Part shown: positions 5,967-9,394 of the stretch, piece by piece | Layout: each line of letters starts with the position of its first letter | Numbering within the stretch: the first letter of the stretch is position 1 | NCBI GenBank assembly: GCA_046261875.1 | Contig: JBHENW010000088.1 | Location: 1-9,394, forward strand | DNA: 9,394 nt | Reading direction: 5' to 3' | DNA from: JBHENW01 sp046261875 | GTDB lineage: Bacteria; Acidobacteriota; Thermoanaerobaculia; UBA5066; Gp7-AA6 | The notes under the pieces: generated by a model | What the model was told of the DNA's origin: nothing | Database searches by the model: none | What the model saw: the letters and a program-made list of their open reading frames with translations, nothing else | Translations under genes and position numbers: made by a program

Positions 5967-6766
5967 CTCCGCCGGCCGCATCCTCCGAGACGGCGGCGCT
6001 TCCCGAGAGACGCTCCCTGGGCCGGCTCCTTCGCTACTTCGCGAGGTATCGGTGGCGGGCGGCGGGCGCTGTGCTGGCGATGGGCGTCGTTTCGGTCTCG
6101 ACGGTCCTCCTCCTCTTTCTCCTGCAGAAGATCTTCGACGAGCTGCTCGGGCCCGGGGTCGCGACGCCGCTCCTCGCGAGCGCGCGGTCGGGAGAGCGCG
6201 GCGCGCCGTTCCTGGCCTGGCTCGAAAGGCTCTACGCCGCGGCCCGCCAGGCCGCCGTCGGGTGGGGGATCTCTCCGTCCGACGCGGTGCCGGGACTCGT
6301 TCTGCTGGCGCTGGCGCTGAAGAACGTCTTTTCTTACGTCTCGGAAGCGGTCCTCAACACGATCGGCCTCGCGATGGTGCGGGACCTCCGCCGGGACGCG
6401 TACGACCGCCTGCTCCGCCAGTCCAGCCGCTTCTACTCGGAGGCATCCAGCGGGGATCTTCTCAGCCGGATGCTCTCGGACGTGGAGCTCGTCCAGACGG
6501 CTTTCGGCAACCGTCTCACGGATCTTCTCCAGGGCGCGATCACGATCGTGGTCGTCCTCGCCTACGTGTTCTCCCTCGATCCGCGCCTGGCTCTCGTCGT
6601 CTTCGTCGGCGCCCCGATCATCCTGCTTCCGATCGTCGAGGTGACGCGGCGCCTGCGCCGCACGACCTATGCGGCGCGCGAGCGCATCGGGGAGATGGGG
6701 GCGCTGCTTTCGGAGACCCTCCGCGCCCAGCGGGTCATCAAGACGTACGGAATGGAGCGCTTCTAG
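5963..6766 (+). CDS. MsbA N-terminal part: TM1-TM4, ending at the amber codon
   Basis: As terminated, the product is 267 residues. TM1 is about 33-56, TM2 108-136, TM3 186-205 and TM4 208-227. The intracellular motif FYSEASSGDLLSRMLSDVELVQ (157-178) matches the first cytoplasmic loop and coupling-helix region of type IV ABC exporters. The loop between TM1 and TM2 (about 57-107) is some 35 residues longer than in E. coli MsbA and includes an amphipathic stretch, FLAWLERLYAAARQA. On its own this piece lacks TM5, TM6 and the ATPase domain, so it should be non-functional unless it pairs with a downstream product. The ATG is fixed by the ATGA overlap with lpxB. Confidence 0.7.
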   Translation: MTPPAASSETAALPERRSLGRLLRYFARYRWRAAGAVLAMGVVSVSTVLLLFLLQKIFDELLGPGVATPLLASARSGERGAPFLAWLERLYAAARQAAVGWGISPSDAVPGLVLLALALKNVFSYVSEAVLNTIGLAMVRDLRRDAYDRLLRQSSRFYSEASSGDLLSRMLSDVELVQTAFGNRLTDLLQGAITIVVVLAYVFSLDPRLALVVFVGAPIILLPIVEVTRRLRRTTYAARERIGEMGALLSETLRAQRVIKTYGMERF

Positions 6767-6847
6767 GCCGAGCGGTTCGCGCGCGCCAACGACCGGTACT
6801 TCCGGGCCAACCGCCGGACGATAAAGATCCAGGCGCTCAACTCGCCC

Positions 6848-7924
6848 ATGATGGAGCTGCTGGCCGGCATCGGCCTCGTCGGCCTGCTCATCTACACGGC
6901 TTCGGAGATCCGGGCGGGCCGCATGACCGTCGGCGGCTTCGTCTCTTTCCTGGCGGCCCTCATGATGCTCTACAAGCCGGTCAAGGACGTCACGAAGATC
7001 AACATGGTCCTGCAGCTCGCCCTGGCGGCCGCCCGGCGCGTGTTCGAGCTGATGGACCGCGCGAGCGAGATCGAGGAGAAGCCGGGCGCGCGGGAATTAC
7101 CGCCCTTCGCGGAAGCGGTCCACTTCGAGGACGTGTCGTTCCGGTACGGCGACGCGGCGGTCCTTCAGGGGATCGACCTGACGATCCGTCGCGGGGAGAC
7201 CGTGGCGCTGGTGGGGCCGTCGGGAGCGGGCAAGACGACCCTCGCCAACCTGCTGCCGCGTCTGTACGACCCGACCCGCGGCCGCGTCACGCTCGACGGC
7301 GTCGACCTGCGGGACGCGACCCTCGCCTCCGTGAGGCGCCAGGTCAGCCTCGTGACGCAGGAGACGGTCCTCTTCGACGCCCCCGTGCGCGAGAACATCG
7401 CTTACGGGCAGCCGGACTCCGGGGAGGAGCGCGTGCGCGCGGCGGCCCGGGCGGCGTACGCGGACGAGTTCATCCGATCCCTGCCGGAAGGCTACGAGAC
7501 CCGCGTCGGTGAGGACGCGTCGCGGCTGTCCGGCGGGCAGCGGCAGCGGCTCGCGATCGCGCGCGCCCTGCACAAGAACGCGCCGATCCTGATTCTGGAC
7601 GAGGCGACGTCGCAGCTCGACGCGGAGTCCGAGGCCCTCGTGGCGCGCGCGCTGGCCAACCTGATGCGGGACCGCACGACTCTCGTCATCGCGCACCGCC
7701 TCTCCACCGTGCGCCGCGCCGATCGCATCGTCGTCCTGGATCGCGGGCGCATCGTGGAATCCGGCACGCACCAGGAGCTCTTGACTCGGGGCGGCCTCTA
7801 CCGCAGGCTGCACGAGATGCAATATTTCGGCGACGGCCAGGGGGACCGGGGGACCGCAAGGTCCCCCGCCGAGCTTCGCGGCGATCGTGAGATCGCGGCG
7901 AAGCGGGATCATCCCGCCGAGTGA
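6848..7924 (+). CDS. MsbA C-terminal part: TM5-TM6 and ABC ATPase domain
   Basis: The first possible restart after the TAG is ATG 6848 or 6851, giving 358 residues; codons 6767-6847 have no start and would be lost. Using full-length numbering (amber = 268), TM5 is about 296-315 and TM6 323-343. The ATPase domain has every key motif: Walker A GPSGAGKT (418-425), Q-loop Gln466, signature LSGGQ (522-526), Walker B ILILDE with Asp546 and Glu547, and switch His578. The conserved part ends at LHEMQYFGD. The final 28 or so residues are a hydrophilic extension that coincides with a cluster of DNA hairpins (7847-7917). No convincing Shine-Dalgarno precedes 6848. The stop overlaps the yicC GTG (7921-7924). 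Confidence 0.65.
   Translation: MMELLAGIGLVGLLIYTASEIRAGRMTVGGFVSFLAALMMLYKPVKDVTKINMVLQLALAAARRVFELMDRASEIEEKPGARELPPFAEAVHFEDVSFRYGDAAVLQGIDLTIRRGETVALVGPSGAGKTTLANLLPRLYDPTRGRVTLDGVDLRDATLASVRRQVSLVTQETVLFDAPVRENIAYGQPDSGEERVRAAARAAYADEFIRSLPEGYETRVGEDASRLSGGQRQRLAIARALHKNAPILILDEATSQLDAESEALVARALANLMRDRTTLVIAHRLSTVRRADRIVVLDRGRIVESGTHQELLTRGGLYRRLHEMQYFGDGQGDRGTARSPAELRGDREIAAKRDHPAE
7847..7917 (+). repeat. Cluster of three adjacent hairpins at the msbA 3' end
   Basis: Three inverted repeats lie back to back inside the last msbA codons. Hairpin 1 has a 9-bp stem, CGGGGGACC (7847-7855) with GGTCCCCCG (7860-7868), and a GCAA loop. Hairpin 2 pairs GCTTCGC (7873-7879) with GCGAAGC (7898-7904) and, after one G-G mismatch, GCGATC (7881-7886) with GATCGC (7891-7896), closed by a GTGA loop. 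Hairpin 3 pairs GCGGG (7903-7907) with CCCGC (7913-7917) and shares two bases with hairpin 2. Both GCAA and GUGA are GNRA tetraloops. No T-run follows. The last stem ends 3 nt before the yicC GTG. Confidence 0.8.
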
Positions 7925-8823
7925 CCGCGGCGTCGGGACTCTCCAGCATGACGGGTTTCGGCCGCGCCCGCGGCCCCGTCGGTCCGGACTGGGCCGCGGA
8001 GCTCGTCGTGCGCGCCGTCAACCACCGCTTCCTGGACCTCTCGATCAAGCTTCGGGAGACCGAAGCTTCCCTCGAGCCCCTGCTCCGGAAGGTCTTCTCG
8101 CGCCGAGTCGCGCGCGGGAAGGTGGAGGTTTCCCTCAAGCTCAGGCGCGTGACGCCCGCGCGCGCGGAAGTGACCGTGGACGAAGGGCTGCTGGAGGCAC
8201 TGCTGGCGCGCATCACCGCGCTCTCCGAGAAGTATCCCGTTCGGGGCGCCCTGGAGGCCCGGGACCTTCTCACCATCCCCCAGATCCTGTCCGTCGAAGT
8301 CCCGATCGACGGCTTCTCGGAAACGGAGCTGGCATCGCTCGAAGCGCTCGCTGAAGACGCCGCGCGGGAGCTCGGGGAGATGCGACGGACGGAAGGACGG
8401 GTAATCGCCGCGGACCTGCTCGAGCGGCTCGGGTTCCTGCGGGGCAAGCTCGACGATCTCGAAGCGCGCCGCGAGGAGATCACGGGCAAGGTCCGGGACA
8501 CGCTCCGGGCGCGGATCGAGGCGCTGCTCCCCGGCGTCGCGCTCGAGTCGGGGCGCATCGAGCAGGAGGCGGCCCTCGCGGCCGACCGCTCCGACGTCAC
8601 CGAGGAGCTCTCCCGGTTGTCCGGACACATCGCACAGTTCCACGACCTCGTCACGCGCTCGAGCGAGCCCGTCGGGAAGCGGCTGGACTTTCTGGCCCAG
8701 GAGATCCTGCGCGAGCTCAACACGCTCGGCGCGAAGGCGCGGGACCTCCAGCTCATCCGCGAGGTGCTCGAGATGAAGTCGGAGATCGAGAAGGTCCGCG
8801 AGCAGGTCCAGAACGTCGAATGA
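7921..8823 (+). CDS. yicC: YicC-family endoribonuclease
   Basis: YicC proteins are conserved endoribonucleases; in E. coli the protein is linked to degradation of the small RNA RyhB. The 300-residue product opens with SSMTGFGRARG (8-18), the hallmark N-terminus, and continues with VVRAVNHRFLDLSIKLRE (29-46) and RGKVEVSLKLRR. The C-terminal domain ends with ILRELNTLGAKARD and an EMKSEIEKVREQVQNVE helix, both typical. GTG 7921 overlaps the msbA stop (GTGA) and gives nine residues before the conserved Met. ATG 7948 is the alternative start but would begin directly at MTGFG, whereas relatives usually carry a few residues first. The start sits directly after a hairpin cluster, so structure in the message could affect initiation. 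The stop overlaps gmk by ATGA (8820-8823), an order shared with many bacteria. Confidence 0.93.
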   Translation: MTAASGLSSMTGFGRARGPVGPDWAAELVVRAVNHRFLDLSIKLRETEASLEPLLRKVFSRRVARGKVEVSLKLRRVTPARAEVTVDEGLLEALLARITALSEKYPVRGALEARDLLTIPQILSVEVPIDGFSETELASLEALAEDAARELGEMRRTEGRVIAADLLERLGFLRGKLDDLEARREEITGKVRDTLRARIEALLPGVALESGRIEQEAALAADRSDVTEELSRLSGHIAQFHDLVTRSSEPVGKRLDFLAQEILRELNTLGAKARDLQLIREVLEMKSEIEKVREQVQNVE

Positions 8824-9394
8824 CCCCGGCGCCTCGCGGGGACCTCTTCATCGTCTCGTCGCCCTCCGGCGGCGGCAAGACAACCATGATCCGCCGGCTC
8901 CTCGAGAAGCCACCCGGCCCCCCGCTGCACTTCTCCGTCTCCCACACGACGCGCCCGATGCGCCCCGGGGAGCAGAACGGCCGCGAGTACTACTTCGTCG
9001 CCGCCTCCGAGTTCGACGCCATGGTCCGCCGCGGCGAGTTCCTCGAGCACAACGCCGTCCACGGGCACACCTATGGGACCTCCCGGGGCGAAGTCCTGCC
9101 GCGCCTGGAAGCGGGGCAGGACGTCATCCTGGACATCGACGTCCAGGGGGCCCGGGACATTCGCCGGGCCCTGCCGGAGGCGGTGACCATCTTCATCGTT
9201 CCCCAGTCCCGCCAGGAGCTCGAGAGGCGGCTGACGACCCGCGGGCTGGACAACGAGGAATCCATCCGGAAACGCCTCGTCAACGCCGAACGGGAGATCG
9301 AGCAAGCCACGGATTTTCAGTACGTTATAGTCAACGATGCGCTCGATCGGGCGACGCTTGAGTTAGAATCGATCGTTCGGGCGCGGCGGTTGGC
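8820..9394 (+). CDS. gmk: Guanylate kinase (3' end cut by window)
   Basis: Gmk phosphorylates GMP and dGMP to the diphosphates with ATP and is usually essential. The frame runs open to the window edge, giving 191 residues, so only a short C-terminal stretch of the usual 200-210 is missing. The P-loop SSPSGGGKTT is at residues 13-22, where SAPSGAGKS is more common. It is followed by FSVSHTTRPMRPGEQNGREY (GMP binding), EFLEHNAVHGHTYGTSRGEV, VILDIDVQGARDIRR, then the lid-region RQELERRLTTRG and the late motif YVIVND. The ATG overlaps the yicC stop by 4 nt. In many bacteria rpoZ comes next, but that is outside the window. The last 90 nt are more AT-rich than the rest of the gene. Confidence 0.96.
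   Translation, partial: MTPAPRGDLFIVSSPSGGGKTTMIRRLLEKPPGPPLHFSVSHTTRPMRPGEQNGREYYFVAASEFDAMVRRGEFLEHNAVHGHTYGTSRGEVLPRLEAGQDVILDIDVQGARDIRRALPEAVTIFIVPQSRQELERRLTTRGLDNEESIRKRLVNAEREIEQATDFQYVIVNDALDRATLELESIVRARRL

Larger units (their letters stand above)
5963..7924 (+). pseudogene. msbA: MsbA-type lipid A ABC exporter, interrupted by one in-frame TAG
   Basis: Read through the single TAG at 6764-6766 (codon 268), this frame encodes one 653-residue half-transporter: six membrane segments followed by an ABC ATPase domain. It would act as an inner-membrane homodimer flipping core-lipid A to the periplasmic leaflet. No frameshift or second stop occurs, and both sides are well conserved. The stop lies in the cytoplasmic extension between TM4 and TM5 (GMERF, stop, AERFARAN), where relatives often have glutamate, so GAG to TAG is a one-base explanation. 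The other possibilities are an assembly error, a recent null allele or amber suppression. Two other genes here (rpsA, HU) end in TAG at normal positions, which argues against general recoding. The first and second parts are described separately. MsbA is favoured by its similarity to E. coli MsbA and its position after lpxB, but other lipid exporters of this fold are possible. Confidence 0.85.

Noticed and set aside
3352..6766. General reassignment of TAG to a sense codon
   Set aside because: rpsA and HU both end in TAG at positions normal for their families, and HU stops exactly at its canonical C-terminus.
6052..7512. A 486-codon plus-strand frame crossing the msbA amber codon without a stop
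   Set aside because: It is an Arg/Gly/Pro-rich shadow in another frame. The real msbA motifs lie in the 5963 frame on both sides of the TAG, so no frameshift is needed.
7847..7924. Rho-independent terminator at the msbA end
   Set aside because: The stems are strong but no T-run follows, and the yicC start overlaps the msbA stop, so the transcript should continue.
7686..9305. A 539-codon minus-strand frame antisense to the msbA end, yicC and gmk
   Set aside because: It is Ser/Arg-rich with no recognisable domain, directly antisense to YicC and Gmk, which have clear family motifs.
9315..9369. Possible promoter near the gmk end (TAGAAT at 9364-9369)
   Set aside because: No credible -35 lies at the right distance, and the downstream gene is outside the window.
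1..9394. Defence system, prophage, integron or other novel multi-gene cassette
   Set aside because: All genes but the two small membrane proteins belong to known core families in a common order; no transposase, integrase, CRISPR repeat or toxin-like gene is visible on either strand.

Overview
The window is a compact, plus-strand block of core genes from a GC-rich bacterium (about two thirds G+C by eye). Lipid A genes (lpxB, msbA) show an outer membrane with LPS, so the source is diderm. The order cmk-rpsA-HU-HIT-(small membrane proteins)-lpxB-msbA-yicC-gmk, the composition and a TM2-like membrane protein next to a HIT protein would fit Acidobacteriota or a similar GC-rich diderm phylum. That placement is inference and not proven by the sequence.

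Layout. Positions 2-808 hold the end of an S4-domain rRNA pseudouridine synthase (RluB type). It overlaps cmk (805-1527) by 4 nt. A short AT-rich gap (1528-1596) carries a probable promoter, then rpsA (1597-3354, six S1 domains) and an HU-family DNA-binding protein (3402-3677). Next come a HIT-family nucleotide hydrolase/phosphorylase (3696-4184) and two small integral membrane proteins (4181-4588, 4585-4770). LpxB (4824-5966) overlaps an MsbA-type ABC flippase (5963-7924), which is broken by one in-frame TAG at 6764-6766. YicC (7921-8823) and the start of gmk (8820-9394, cut by the window edge) follow. No stretch over 300 nt lacks a gene, and I saw no tRNA, rRNA, CRISPR array or transposon.

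The genes fall into three themes. The first is ribosome and RNA function (RluB, S1, YicC). The second is nucleotide metabolism (Cmk, HIT, Gmk). The third is lipid A assembly and export (LpxB makes the disaccharide, MsbA flips it). Six of the nine gene junctions are 4-nt start/stop overlaps, which points to strong translational coupling.

I see no new multi-gene system here. The points most worth checking are the amber codon inside an otherwise intact msbA, a cluster of three adjacent hairpins (two capped by GNRA tetraloops) forming the msbA 3' end just before the yicC start, and a smaller hairpin-forming gap before lpxB.
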